DNA of 46,885 nt from PHAA01 sp964457945 (GTDB lineage Bacteria; Bacillota; Syntrophomonadia; Syntrophomonadales; Syntrophomonadaceae), in contig CAYWFX010000029.1 in NCBI GenBank assembly GCA_964457945.1, forward strand, positions 1 to 46,885, given 5' to 3'. The stretch's first letter is position 1, and each line of letters starts with the position of its first letter. The translations under genes and the position numbers were made by a program. Under the pieces are notes generated by a model. The model was not told where the DNA came from. It saw nothing but the letters and a program-made list of their open reading frames with translations, and ran no database searches. This document shows, one piece after another, positions 24,626-33,633 of the stretch.

Positions 24626-25675
24626 TTGTATCGTATGCAAGAGGGGAATAAGCTGTGCGCACTAGCCATAATGTTTGTTGTTATTATTGGGTTGGTTTTA
24701 TTTGTGCCCCAATCGGTTCAGGCAGAAACGGATTTAGTAATCAGCATAAGTGATCCGGATAAGCCCAAAGGGGAAGTTAATTACGAAGGGAATACTATTA
24801 ACACGGTTCTTTCCCAACCGGTCGTATCCTATGGTGAGAACCGGGAACTGGGAACAGTGCGGATAAGTGGAAAAGCTGGAATAGCCGTTCCTGTGTCACC
24901 GGGTCAAAAGATTATGGTTTCTTTACCTAAAGGTATTGCTTATATGCAGATACCAAAAGCGGAAACCTATAGAAATTACGTGCAATGGCCTGAAACTCTT
25001 AATGGGAAGAAAAATCAGATCAAAGACGTTAACGGCCAGTCAGGAATGAAGTTTTTGGCTGCAAGTCCTTCCTCCCTGACCCTGGAGGTAGGGAATATTG
25101 ACCCTTCCGGGGAGATTATGATACTAGATTTTGTTTTTAACTACGAAGGGTATAGTAAGGTGAGGGTAGCTTCTTTTGTCAAGTTTGCAGGGGAGTATGC
25201 TAACGATACTGAAGGCAAGGTCAGTCGGTCACAATTTTTCAGCTTACTGTATGGAGTGACCCTGCCGTTTCCTTCCTCACCCCTCCAGATAACAAGAAGC
25301 GAACCAGGCTTAGATGGAAAATTCTCTGATACAGGCGACATGAACCCTGCTGATAAGGATAAAATGGCTTCTTTGGTAAATGCAGGTTTCATTAAGGGCT
25401 ATGAGGGTGGATATTTTAGACCAGATCAGTATATTACCAGGGCAGAAGCAGCTTCGGTGCTAGGAAGGATTTTTAGCTCCCAGGGCGGGCAGGCCATATT
25501 CAAAGATCAGATTCCAGAATGGGCTCAAGCAGGGATTGATTCCGCTTATGCCGCTAATATCGTCTATGGTTATCCTGACGGTAGTTTCCGGCCGGAGAAG
25601 CAACTCAGCAAGCAGGAGTCGGCTTATCTTTTACAGCGATGTCTGGAAAAATACAGTTACAAGACCCGGTTGTAA
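24626..25675 (+). CDS. Secreted protein with two C-terminal SLH domains
   Basis: A signal peptide (hydrophobic residues about 12-33, cleavage likely after VQA) is followed by roughly 200 residues of beta-rich extracellular sequence without a recognised domain. Two S-layer homology repeats end the protein (about 245-290 and 295-345; GYEGGYFRPDQYITRAEAA, YGYPDGSFRPEKQLSKQES). SLH domains bind pyruvylated or other secondary wall polymers, fixing the protein to the cell surface. Two repeats rather than the usual three is somewhat short. TTG 24626 has GGGAG 8 bases upstream; the GTG at 24617 overlaps that site. Confidence 0.88.
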   Translation: MYRMQEGNKLCALAIMFVVIIGLVLFVPQSVQAETDLVISISDPDKPKGEVNYEGNTINTVLSQPVVSYGENRELGTVRISGKAGIAVPVSPGQKIMVSLPKGIAYMQIPKAETYRNYVQWPETLNGKKNQIKDVNGQSGMKFLAASPSSLTLEVGNIDPSGEIMILDFVFNYEGYSKVRVASFVKFAGEYANDTEGKVSRSQFFSLLYGVTLPFPSSPLQITRSEPGLDGKFSDTGDMNPADKDKMASLVNAGFIKGYEGGYFRPDQYITRAEAASVLGRIFSSQGGQAIFKDQIPEWAQAGIDSAYAANIVYGYPDGSFRPEKQLSKQESAYLLQRCLEKYSYKTRL

Positions 25676-25690
25676 TGGACTCCGCGTTTT

Positions 25691-25731
25691 GCCTGGGGTT
25701 AAGTAGCTTGAAGTGGCTCTTAGCCCCTGGC
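25691..25731. terminator. Hairpin between convergent genes
   Basis: GCC-T-GGGGTTAAG (25691-25703) pairs with CTTAGCCCC-T-GGC (25719-25731), with one T/T mismatch and one G-T pair. It sits between the SLH gene and the minus-strand 96-aa gene, so it probably works as a terminator, though the T tails on both sides are weak. Confidence 0.55.
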
Positions 25732-25748
25732 GATTCGTTTTCGGGTTA

Positions 25749-26039
25749 TTAATCTTCTTCGCCGAATACCAGTCTCCTTCTTTCTTTCCTCAATCTTTCT
25801 ATATCAGATTTTATCTGCTTGCGAATTTCATTTTTATACTGACTCAGGTATAGATTCAGATCACTGCTGGCAACGCTCGTGTCGTGGCGCCCTAATTTGA
25901 TAGCAAGGCACTGGGTGCCCTGGAGATAAAAATTCAACTCGGCTTTTACCTGCTTACCCCCGTCAATATCAAAAACGGCATCGCCACCAGCCATGTTTTG
26001 GCCAGTCATTCGTAAATTCTCAATTGCTATAAGCTGCAT
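25749..26039 (-). CDS. Conserved-looking 96-aa protein of unknown function
   Basis: I do not recognise the family. The first 60 residues look like a small beta-rich domain (IENLRMTGQNMAGGDAVFDI, AELNFYLQGTQCLAIKL) and the rest is a charged helix rich in Lys, Arg and Glu (IRKQIKSDIERLRKERRRL). GAGGAG lies about 9 bases before the ATG. It is the last gene of a minus-strand row with GGDEF and HD-GYP genes (18 bp gap), so it may be co-expressed with the c-di-GMP system. The FDID stretch does not resemble a PilZ domain. Confidence 0.65.
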   Translation of the reverse strand: MQLIAIENLRMTGQNMAGGDAVFDIDGGKQVKAELNFYLQGTQCLAIKLGRHDTSVASSDLNLYLSQYKNEIRKQIKSDIERLRKERRRLVFGEED

Positions 26040-26057
26040 TAAAAAATCTCCTCTCTT

Positions 26058-27425
26058 TCATAGTTTCAAGGTGCGGTATAATTTGTGGAAACTCAGGCGG
26101 TTTTCTGGTTTTTCAGCATACATCAGGTTATCGGCCTGTCGGAATACTTCCCGCATGTTAATGTCCGGAGATGTTTTTAAAGCATGACCAATTGACAGGC
26201 TTAGGGGGTAACGCGGTCCGGATTGGTTTAGCTCAACAATCGCCTGGCGAAGTTTTATTACATGTGCTTCCAGTTGTTGGGCAGAACAGTTTCTAATTAA
26301 TATGGTAAACTCATCACCGCCGATACGGGAAACTATTTCATCATGGTCAAAACAAATCTTAAGTACTCCGGAACACTGCATGAGCAAATGGTCACCTGCC
26401 TCATGGCCCAGATTATCATTGATTGTTTTTAACCCGTCAACATCACATACAATCAACCCAACTGATTCCAGGGAATCACTATCAATGGCATGCATTTCTT
26501 TTTCGAAGAAAAAACGGTTGAATAATCCCGTAAGGTAATCGTGCATGCTGATGTAGCGCAGTGTATCCTCTGCCTGTCTGCGGCGGGTGACATCGGTATC
26601 GGTACCATCAATACGGGCCACAAAGCCATGCGCATCGTGAGCAAAATGAGCCCTGCGGTTCAGCCAGCGTTTTTCGCCATTGGGGTGGTTGAAAGCGTAT
26701 TCAATTTCAAACCAGCCTCGCTGCAAAAGAGTGGAGAAGTTCTCTAGCATCAGTTCATGGGCTGTATGCATTAACTGGTATCCGTTGGCTGCATCTGCAT
26801 ATAGTTTTTCCAGGGGGTAGCCGTACACTTTCTCTGCAGCTGGATTAACATAGAGCAATTCAAAGGTATCTGGAGTTACTGACCAGATTACATCTTGCAC
26901 CGAGCTCAGAATGCTATCTAAGTGGGCCTGCCTTTCCAGGAGATCTTCTTCAGTTTTCTTGCGGCTGGTAACATCCAAAAGAAGACCTTGAATCGAAACT
27001 TGCCCTGATTCATCATGTATTAGGACCGCCATATTTTTTAGCCAGCGTATCTGTCCTTCACCTGATATGATACGATATTCTACAGTCTGAGCTTCATGGG
27101 TATCCAGCAAACGTTTATTAGCAGCCTTAAGAGCGAGCCTATCTTCTGGATGAACTAGATTTATAAATATGATTTGTCCATTTAAAAAAGAATCTTTTTC
27201 GTATCCGGTTATTTCCTTGATTGCCCCCATAAAATACAAGAGCATAAAATTCTCATCAGCAGAGTAACCGATAATATTTAGAGATTTTAAATGGTCTTCT
27301 GATGGGTATCTAGCATAATTTTTTTCTGCCTCTATCTTGGCAAGCTCTTGCCGCAATCGAGTATTTTCTGTCTTTAATAAATCCAGATTTAGTTGCATGT
27401 GCTTATTGTCATGAGAATCTGCCAT
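26058..27425 (-). CDS. Diguanylate cyclase with two PAS domains
   Basis: The protein should make cyclic di-GMP from two GTP. Residues about 8-35 form a short coiled coil. PAS 1 (about 45-160) and PAS 2 (about 165-285) follow, both with PAC-type ends (GLLLDVTSRKKTEED, GTDTDVTRRRQAEDT). The GGDEF domain (about 285-450) has an intact active site, SRIGGDEF, and DVDGLKTINDNLGHEAGD. No RxxD inhibitory site lies in the usual place before GGDEF, so product feedback may be absent. There is no membrane segment, so it is cytoplasmic. It lies 15 bp after the HD-GYP gene, in the same operon. Confidence 0.93.
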   Translation of the reverse strand: MADSHDNKHMQLNLDLLKTENTRLRQELAKIEAEKNYARYPSEDHLKSLNIIGYSADENFMLLYFMGAIKEITGYEKDSFLNGQIIFINLVHPEDRLALKAANKRLLDTHEAQTVEYRIISGEGQIRWLKNMAVLIHDESGQVSIQGLLLDVTSRKKTEEDLLERQAHLDSILSSVQDVIWSVTPDTFELLYVNPAAEKVYGYPLEKLYADAANGYQLMHTAHELMLENFSTLLQRGWFEIEYAFNHPNGEKRWLNRRAHFAHDAHGFVARIDGTDTDVTRRRQAEDTLRYISMHDYLTGLFNRFFFEKEMHAIDSDSLESVGLIVCDVDGLKTINDNLGHEAGDHLLMQCSGVLKICFDHDEIVSRIGGDEFTILIRNCSAQQLEAHVIKLRQAIVELNQSGPRYPLSLSIGHALKTSPDINMREVFRQADNLMYAEKPENRLSFHKLYRTLKL

Positions 27426-27440
27426 GTTTTTACACCATTC

Positions 27441-28556
27441 CTATACTCCGGATGGACGGGGCAGTAGCTTGTTAAGCTCACGCTCGCTCAATATCTCAAC
27501 CGGTATTATGGTCTTCATCCGGGACAAATCAATTTCGTGTGGGTGCTGTACCCTGCGTAGAGATTTATCAATAATTATACGTATTATCGGCTTTTGAGGG
27601 CTTTCAGAATTCAAATGGGTAACAATCCCAATTTCGCCGGTGTTTAACTTAATAAAACTGCCTAATGGGTAACTAGCGATATTGGATATCATTGCTACAA
27701 CCACACTGGGGTCGAAGTATATACCGGACATGCGTTTAATAAGGTTGATTGCCTGGTTAACCTGATAAGGCGGGCGGTTGGGGCGGTCGGTCATCAGGTC
27801 ATCGTAAGTATTGGCGGCAGCTACAATACGGGCATATTCATGTATTTTATTGCCTGCGAGTTGGCGAGGGTAGCCCTTGCCATCCCAGCGTTCATGATGC
27901 TGCAAGGCGACATGGGCAGATAGCAGTGAAAGGTCACCATAATCCCTTATGATGGAATATCCCAATTCAGGATGTTTGGATAGCAATACATATTCTTCCT
28001 CGCTCAAGTTTCCAAAACGTTTAACTAATTCCTGGTCAAATTTCGACTTTCCTATATCATGTAATAAGGCACCTATACCTAGTTCCATCAGCTTAGTATC
28101 ACTATAACCCATGGTGATTCCGGTCATGATAGATAACGTACAGACACTTACCGAATGATAAAAAATAACATTATCCAGAGTCGATATATCGGAAATACTT
28201 AGCAGGACACTGCTATTGTCCAGAATCTCGTCTAATAAATTATTTACTATATTGCGTAAAGCAACGGTATTTATTTTCCGATCTTGCTGTAAATGACTGA
28301 AAGTTGTTTTTACCATTTTAACAGTGCTAATTCTAGTTTCTTCAGAGATTACGTCCTCATATTCATCCGTTTCTCCATAAACTTCGTCACGTATATATAG
28401 GTAATGTATACCTAATTCATAAAGACGGGTTATATACTTCTCATCTAACTCTACTCCTGCCCTGAGCAAAATATTGCCCTCACTGTCTATAATGCTGCGA
28501 CCTAATAGCATTCCTTCAATGGCATAATCCAGGGGTATCTTCCGCACCTGATTCAC
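27441..28556 (-). CDS. HD-GYP c-di-GMP phosphodiesterase
   Basis: HD-GYP enzymes hydrolyse cyclic di-GMP to pGpG or GMP using two or three metals. Here the N-terminal 130 residues contain a DUF3391-like start (MLLGRSIIDSEGNILLRAG). The metal-binding motifs are HDIGKSK near residue 165, and HHERWDGKGYP with the complete HD-GYP signature near residue 220. A C-terminal beta-rich extension of about 80 residues follows (GSFIKLNTGEIGIVTHLN). The length is 371 aa. The GTG start at 28556 has only a weak site. It is the first gene of the minus-strand c-di-GMP operon, with the cyclase behind it. Confidence 0.93.
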   Translation of the reverse strand: MNQVRKIPLDYAIEGMLLGRSIIDSEGNILLRAGVELDEKYITRLYELGIHYLYIRDEVYGETDEYEDVISEETRISTVKMVKTTFSHLQQDRKINTVALRNIVNNLLDEILDNSSVLLSISDISTLDNVIFYHSVSVCTLSIMTGITMGYSDTKLMELGIGALLHDIGKSKFDQELVKRFGNLSEEEYVLLSKHPELGYSIIRDYGDLSLLSAHVALQHHERWDGKGYPRQLAGNKIHEYARIVAAANTYDDLMTDRPNRPPYQVNQAINLIKRMSGIYFDPSVVVAMISNIASYPLGSFIKLNTGEIGIVTHLNSESPQKPIIRIIIDKSLRRVQHPHEIDLSRMKTIIPVEILSERELNKLLPRPSGV

Positions 28557-28818
28557 CTGCCTTACTATTAAACTATATTATTTTTGTGAGCAAAAGTACT
28601 CCTAATTATTTATTTTAACATAAATGTGCAAAGTTCTGAAATGTACTTCGTGTTTTCATTAAACGCTACAGAATATGTATTAGAAGGAAAATGTAAACAT
28701 AAGTCGAATTATAGAGCGTAGAGTTTATTAGCTGGATTTTATTAGTTATTTGGAGTAATCATTATAAAAAACACTGGAACTTGATTGGAGTTGCTGTAAG
28801 GTAGGAGGTAGGGCCAAA

Positions 28819-30579
28819 ATGCTTATAGGTATAGTGGTATTAGGGTTTATAGTTATTATGTTATGGAACCTATTCCTGCAAAAGCAGATACGTAAGCATA
28901 TCCGAGCTATGGCAAGTGAATTAGAAGAGCGCCGGCTGGAACAGCAAGAAAAAGAAAGGCAAAGGGAGATATTACAGGATGCCTATGAGGATTTGCAGAG
29001 CAGTTACGAAGAAGTTGAAGCGCTTGCCGGAGAGCTGGAGGAATCACAGCATAATTTAATAAGTATTAATGCCGAACTATCTTCGAGTCATGAACGTCTG
29101 AGATTAGCGCTGTGGGGAGCCCGGGCAGACATGTGGGATTGGAACTTTTCTACGGGAGAACTAGTTTATAATAGACGCCATACTGGAATATTTGGCCATC
29201 AGCTGAATGAAATTAAGGGACATATCAGCGATTGGGAAAAACGAATACACCCGGAAGACTGGCCCCTAGTTAACGAAGTATTGTCTTCGCACATGGAAGA
29301 TAAGACTTCGTCTTATGAAGCGGAATACCGAATTAAAAACAAGCTGGGAGAATGGGTATGGGTAATGGATAGCGGTAAAGTTGTTAGTCGGGACAGAGCA
29401 GGCCGAGTCCTAAGAGTAATGGGAATAACTCGAGAAATAACGGCCAGAAAAAAGGCTGAACAGCTTTATGCTGATACTTTGAGCATTTACCAAACTATCT
29501 TTGATGCCACTAACAATGTTATTTTAGTACTTGATACCAACGACTTTAGCATACTGGAAGCCAATCAGGCAGCTTTAAGAGAAACTGGATATTCTTTGGA
29601 AGAATTGAAGCAATCCAAGTTAATTGAAATGAGCGCTGGAAATTATGAAGAAGCGCGCATGGCTTTTGAGGAAAGCATGACTATTGTTGTTCGGGAAGGG
29701 ACGTCTATTATGCAAACCGAGATAATACATAAAAACGGCAGCAAATTTCCCGTGCTTATACGATTTAATACTATAACCAGCATTGAATCAAATAGAGTAA
29801 TGGCGATTGTTATTGATATAAGTAAAAAGCTTAAGTATCAGGAAGAGAAAAGAAAACGGGTCCAATATGAAGAACAGGCTTTAAAAATGACAACCTTGAG
29901 CACTATGTCAGCCGGCGTAGTGCATGAAATATCTCAGCCCTTAAATGCCATTAAAGTACTAGCTGATGGTATGTTATTTTGGTATGATACTGCAGGGGAA
30001 ATAGAGCCAGAGGAAACCCGTACAGCCATGCAGAATATTTCTGCTCAGGCTGAGCGTATTAATGAAATCATTCTACATATGAGAAATTTGGCTAATGCGG
30101 TTGAAGAGGGGGAGTTTTATCCCTGTAATGTTAACGAAGCTGTATCCGGGGCTATGAAATTATTGCACCGGCAATTGATCAGTCATGGCATAAGGGTGGA
30201 TTTGCAACTGGAGGACAAACTTTGTTTGGCTAGGGGTAAAGCTGAGCGCCTAGAAGAAATCGTTATTAATCTGATTATAAATGCGATGCATGCTCTGGAT
30301 GAGCGAAACCAAAGCCCTAAGCTGATAATTTGTCGGACTAGTCAAGAAGGGGAACAGGTCATTTTAGAGATTACAGATAACGGGCCTGGCATAAGTCCGG
30401 AAGTGGCTGAGCATGTATGGGAACCATTCTTTACTACCAAGAAGGGCGGAGAAGGAATGGGTTTGGGTTTAGCAATTGTATATTCAATTGTCTCCAGGAT
30501 AGGCGGAAATATATTCTGTTATAATAACGAAAAGGGTGGGGCTACGTTTCGATTGGAACTGCCAGTAATGCTTCCTTAA
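28819..30579 (+). CDS. PAS sensor histidine kinase (NtrB/DctB-like core)
   Basis: Domains in order: one N-terminal membrane helix (about 1-17), a charged coiled coil (about 20-90), PAS 1 (about 95-215; MWDWNFSTGEL, EWVWVMDSGKV), PAS 2 (about 225-345), and a dimerisation/phosphoacceptor helix pair with VHEISQPLNAIKVLAD, where His is the phosphorylation site. The ATPase follows with NLIINAMHALDE (N box), DNGPGIS (G1) and GMGLGLAIVYSIV (G2). The HEISQPLNAI box and core type pair with NtrC-class regulators, and such a regulator lies at 31653. The strong TAGGAGG site supports the start. Its signal is unknown; the short tether gives no large external sensor. Confidence 0.93.
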   Translation: MLIGIVVLGFIVIMLWNLFLQKQIRKHIRAMASELEERRLEQQEKERQREILQDAYEDLQSSYEEVEALAGELEESQHNLISINAELSSSHERLRLALWGARADMWDWNFSTGELVYNRRHTGIFGHQLNEIKGHISDWEKRIHPEDWPLVNEVLSSHMEDKTSSYEAEYRIKNKLGEWVWVMDSGKVVSRDRAGRVLRVMGITREITARKKAEQLYADTLSIYQTIFDATNNVILVLDTNDFSILEANQAALRETGYSLEELKQSKLIEMSAGNYEEARMAFEESMTIVVREGTSIMQTEIIHKNGSKFPVLIRFNTITSIESNRVMAIVIDISKKLKYQEEKRKRVQYEEQALKMTTLSTMSAGVVHEISQPLNAIKVLADGMLFWYDTAGEIEPEETRTAMQNISAQAERINEIILHMRNLANAVEEGEFYPCNVNEAVSGAMKLLHRQLISHGIRVDLQLEDKLCLARGKAERLEEIVINLIINAMHALDERNQSPKLIICRTSQEGEQVILEITDNGPGISPEVAEHVWEPFFTTKKGGEGMGLGLAIVYSIVSRIGGNIFCYNNEKGGATFRLELPVMLP

Positions 30580-30705
30580 TAGCATCAGATGACGAGACTT
30601 TTATCTAATATTTGCGACAACTAAACTGGTTGTCTGCAAAACACATTTTAGAACCAGACATAAAGTGATGAGCAAATAGTTATTTTATCGAAGTAACTTA
30701 GCATT

Positions 30706-30722
30706 TTACAATTCTGTTATAC
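30706..30722 (+). promoter_or_regulatory. Candidate enhancer site 1 for the NtrC-type regulator
   Basis: TTACAATTCTGTTATAC occurs here and again, exactly, at 33208-33224, and a close inverted form is at 33486-33505. The extended core shared by sites 1 and 3 is ATTTTACAAWTCTGT. This copy is centred about 157 bp upstream of the -24 element at 30871, a typical distance for an enhancer-binding protein. Confidence 0.55.
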
Positions 30723-30869
30723 AATTTAGTGAAAAAGTAGACAGAAACACTTTTTTCAAATGGAATAGAGATTTATTTGTTTCTCGAAAATACCATAACT
30801 ATGAAGAAAACATTTATCTATAGTCTAATAGGTGTCCTTTCAAAATAAAAAAGCTATGAATATAAAAGA

Positions 30870-30885
30870 TGGCACAAATATTGCT
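30870..30885 (+). promoter_or_regulatory. Sigma-54 promoter of the phasin-like gene
   Basis: TGGCACAAATATTGCT matches the -24/-12 consensus in every key position, with GG 30871-30872 and GC 30883-30884 separated by 10 bases. Transcription would start near 30896, about 95 bp before the ATG at 30991. Confidence 0.9.
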
Positions 30886-30990
30886 TTATAAATGTATTTT
30901 AAGAATGATAAGTAGACAAGCTAAAATATTTGTGCTGTTGGCGTTGTTGATTGAGCTCATACGCTCACGTAATGAAAGGGAGGATACTTT

Positions 30991-31350
30991 ATGGGAGAAA
31001 AGATTAATGTTAAAGCCCAGGAGAATTTGCTCAAAGCTTTTACTATGACTGATAATATGATGGAAAAATTTTGGGGTGTATGGCAGCTTAGCCTGGGCAG
31101 TCTATCCTGGAGTCAGGATCAGCTTGAGACTATGGTCAAGAAGTATTTAGAAGCCAATAAGGTTGCTCGCGAGGAAAGTAACAAGGTAATGGAAGAATTT
31201 ATGAAACAGGTTATCTACAATCAAAAGCAGATGCAGCAAATGGTTCAGCAAGCTGTTAAATCCAGCTTCGAAAATGTTGATATACCAATTTATAACTATT
31301 TCGATGATTTAAATAAAAAGGTTGAGGCATTGTCCAAGCAAATTAGTTGA
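30991..31350 (+). CDS. Phasin-like small helical protein (119 aa)
   Basis: The protein is almost entirely predicted helix, with an aromatic, amphipathic middle (KFWGVWQLSLGSLSWSQDQLETMV) and a Gln/Met/Lys-rich coiled-coil second half (MEEFMKQVIYNQKQMQQMV). No signal or membrane segment is present. This composition and length are those of phasins and of small PhaR/PhaE-type subunits that coat or help build polyhydroxyalkanoate granules, and Syntrophomonas species store PHB. There is no PHA synthase in the window, so the assignment is by resemblance. A strong AGGGAGG-like site precedes the ATG, and a near-perfect sigma-54 promoter drives it. Confidence 0.6.
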   Translation: MGEKINVKAQENLLKAFTMTDNMMEKFWGVWQLSLGSLSWSQDQLETMVKKYLEANKVAREESNKVMEEFMKQVIYNQKQMQQMVQQAVKSSFENVDIPIYNYFDDLNKKVEALSKQIS

Positions 31351-31394
31351 AATTAATTCTGACATCAGGTACTCAAGTGTCTAAAAATTCGAGA

Positions 31395-31470
31395 TAAGGG
31401 GACCAACAGATGGAGTAATTCATCAAAGTTGGTTCCTTTACTACTAACCAGCTTTTTTTGAGTTGGTTGA
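31395..31470 (+). terminator. Two overlapping-capable hairpins after the phasin-like gene
   Basis: The first stem pairs 31395-31407 with 31428-31440 (GGACCAAC with GTTGGTTCC, two wobble pairs). A second pairs AACCAGCT with AGTTGGTT around a run of T residues. The four arms carry near-repeats of ACCAAC and GTTGGT, so alternative pairings are possible. The simplest reading is termination of the phasin-like transcript. The rest of 31351-31652 shows no gene. Confidence 0.5.
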
Positions 31471-31652
31471 ACAAATAGTGCTGCGATGTTGCTCTAGAAT
31501 TAAAATAATATATATGATAGCTTATATTTAAGCATTTTATAGATGTAATAGTATTTTAATGCAATAAGACAAGTGCTTGCCATAAATGGGTATGTTTAAT
31601 GGGATTCTATTCTATTTTCACACAAAGGACTATTATATAGGAGGTTGTGTAA

Positions 31653-33125
31653 GTGCGTATTTTGTTAGTTGATGATGAAGAAGATAGCAGAGTTTATCTG
31701 TCGAGCTTCTTAAATAAACTAGGACATCAGGTTATAGAGGCTGAGGACGGGAAGAGAGCCTGGGAGGCATTTCTGACCGAAGATTTTCACCTGGTTTTAA
31801 GTGATATTCGTATGCCCGGGTGGACGGGGCTTGAACTTTTGGAGCATATTCGCCAGCAAGTTCCGCTTCCCGAGAGTGACGTGGTTCTATTTACTGCTCA
31901 TGCTCAAGTGCAGACTGCGGTGGAAGCATTGCGTTCTGGTGCTTACGATTATCTGCTTAAGCCGGTAAATGTCAAGGAACTGGTAGCATGTTTACATCGG
32001 GTGGAAGAACACCAGGATTTAAAGAGACAAAACCGAGTACTCACCCATCATTTTCAGGAATCTATTGAGGCTGTTACCGAAGAGACCAAGCGTGAATTGG
32101 AGCAGTGGAAGGAGGCCTATGCCAAGATAGTCTGTAGTGGCAAACTTGTAGTAGTCTCTTCGCTAATGCAGGAACTCTATGCTCAGGCACAGATTCTGCA
32201 CCAGGATACTACGGTACCGGTACTAATTGAGGGGGAAACTGGTACCGGCAAAGAAATACTGGCTCGCTACATTCATTATGGTAAAAAGGCTACTACAGCC
32301 CCTTTTATAGATATCAACTGTGCAGCTATACCAGCTAGCATGTTTGAAACTGAACTCTTTGGCTATGAAGCGGGAACTTTTACTGGGGCATTACCCCGTG
32401 GGCAGAAGGGAAAGCTTGATCTAGCCGAGGGAGGAAGCTTATTCCTGGATGAAATTACGGAAATGCCACCTGAACTTCAAGCCAAACTTCTTCGGGTTAT
32501 ACAGGAAAAGGAGTTTTACCGGGTAGGCGGGTTGAAAAAGCATAAATTTAACGCTCGCCTAATATGTGCTAGTAATCTAAACATCAAAGACAGTTTAGAA
32601 AGTGGTGCTTTTCGACGTGATCTCTACTACCGCCTGAGTACAGCTCATCTTCAGATTCCTCCCCTGCGCGAACATCGGGAAGATATTTTACCCCTGGTTC
32701 ATAGTTTTTTATCACGTTTTGCTCTGGAAAAAGGCAAGAAATTTCGGGCTGTCAGCCCGGAAGCAGAGAGCCAACTCCTAAGATACGATTGGCCTGGGAA
32801 TATCAGGGAACTAAGAAATGTCCTCGAAAGAGCTATCCTTATGTATGATGGACCAAATCTAAAGCCAGAACACCTGCAGTTGGGCATAATTAAAGCTGAT
32901 GCTAACAAGAGTATGTCACCCCAGATATCTGATTCAACATTTGTTCTTGGCTCGGAAAGCGAATTTGACCTGCATGCAGAAAAATTTCCTCTGGATGCTT
33001 TTATCGACCGTATAGTCAGCCAGGCCATGGATTTACATAAAGGGAATATAACCCGTACTGCTAATTACCTGGCTATATCACGCCGCACCCTTGATTATCG
33101 TCTGAATAAGAAGGAACCCTCTTAA
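31653..33125 (+). CDS. NtrC-family response regulator (REC, AAA+, Fis HTH)
   Basis: The receiver domain (1-120) has the acidic pair in LLVDDEED, the phospho-acceptor Asp51 (LVLSDIRMPG), Thr in LFTAH and Lys in LLKPVN. A helical linker of about 50 residues follows. The AAA+ domain (about 170-400) has GETGTGKE, SLFLDEITE and FRRDLYYRLS. The C-terminal Fis-type HTH reads GNITRTANYLAISRRTLDYRL. The sigma-54 contact loop is GTFTGA rather than GAFTGA, keeping the key FT pair. The GTG start has GGAGG 7 bases upstream. The kinase at 28819 is the likely partner. Targets are probably the two sigma-54 promoters at 30870 and 33634. Confidence 0.94.
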   Translation: MRILLVDDEEDSRVYLSSFLNKLGHQVIEAEDGKRAWEAFLTEDFHLVLSDIRMPGWTGLELLEHIRQQVPLPESDVVLFTAHAQVQTAVEALRSGAYDYLLKPVNVKELVACLHRVEEHQDLKRQNRVLTHHFQESIEAVTEETKRELEQWKEAYAKIVCSGKLVVVSSLMQELYAQAQILHQDTTVPVLIEGETGTGKEILARYIHYGKKATTAPFIDINCAAIPASMFETELFGYEAGTFTGALPRGQKGKLDLAEGGSLFLDEITEMPPELQAKLLRVIQEKEFYRVGGLKKHKFNARLICASNLNIKDSLESGAFRRDLYYRLSTAHLQIPPLREHREDILPLVHSFLSRFALEKGKKFRAVSPEAESQLLRYDWPGNIRELRNVLERAILMYDGPNLKPEHLQLGIIKADANKSMSPQISDSTFVLGSESEFDLHAEKFPLDAFIDRIVSQAMDLHKGNITRTANYLAISRRTLDYRLNKKEPS

Positions 33126-33207
33126 ACTATCCAGAATGTATGAAATTGATTGCATCGGCAAATATCTATCCTCATTTTGACCTGCTTTGATAAGTTAATT
33201 CCCACCA

Positions 33208-33224
33208 TTACAATTCTGTTATAC
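33208..33224 (+). promoter_or_regulatory. Candidate enhancer site 2 (exact copy of site 1)
   Basis: TTACAATTCTGTTATAC is identical to 30706-30722. It lies about 80 bp after the NtrC-type regulator gene and about 420 bp upstream of the -24 element at 33635, still within range for DNA looping. Confidence 0.5.
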
Positions 33225-33409
33225 GGCATAATATCAGGAAAATAAGATTTAACGTCAATTCTTATCAAAAGATTTGGGCCTGCTGGCATTTCTTGAAAAC
33301 TTATGCTTCTTTGATGCCAAGGACATTTATACACGCGAGCATTTCGAAATGCTTGCGTATTATGACGTTCTAAGATAGATTTACAATTTTACTGATGAGG
33401 AGAAACAGC

Positions 33410-33502
33410 ATGAATAAGCTAAATATAGGATTTATGGGAGGAACCTGTACCATTAGCCATATTTTGAGGAATCAATACCTTTTATGTTATACAGATTTGT
33501 AA
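33410..33502 (+). CDS. Possible 30-aa peptide ORF
   Basis: ATG at 33410 has GAGGAG about 8 bases upstream and opens a 30-codon frame (MNKLNIGFMGGTC...). I do not recognise it. It overlaps candidate enhancer site 3 at its 3' end, which argues that it may be a remnant or a chance frame. Apart from the sites noted, 33126-33633 holds no convincing gene. Confidence 0.25.
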   Translation: MNKLNIGFMGGTCTISHILRNQYLLCYTDL

Positions 33503-33505
33503 AAT
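33486..33505 (-). promoter_or_regulatory. Candidate enhancer site 3 (inverted, one change in the core)
   Basis: On the minus strand the segment reads ATTTTACAAATCTGTATAAC, against ATTTTACAATTCTGTTATAC at site 1: the 15-base core differs at one position. Its centre is about 140 bp before the -24 element at 33635, nearly the same distance as for site 1 and its promoter. Confidence 0.5.
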
Positions 33506-33633
33506 CTATTAGAAGTATCTCAGCTATAATCAGAATTTTGTATGAATATAGATGTTCCTTTCATTTAAGAAGTTTGTCTAAATTGCTAGTTATAGTCAAA
33601 TAACCCAGATCGTCCCCCCTATTTGCTAAAAGC

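Noticed and set aside
33122..33334. Minus-strand 70-codon ORF after the NtrC-type regulator
   Set aside because: No ribosome site, odd composition, and it contains candidate enhancer site 2.
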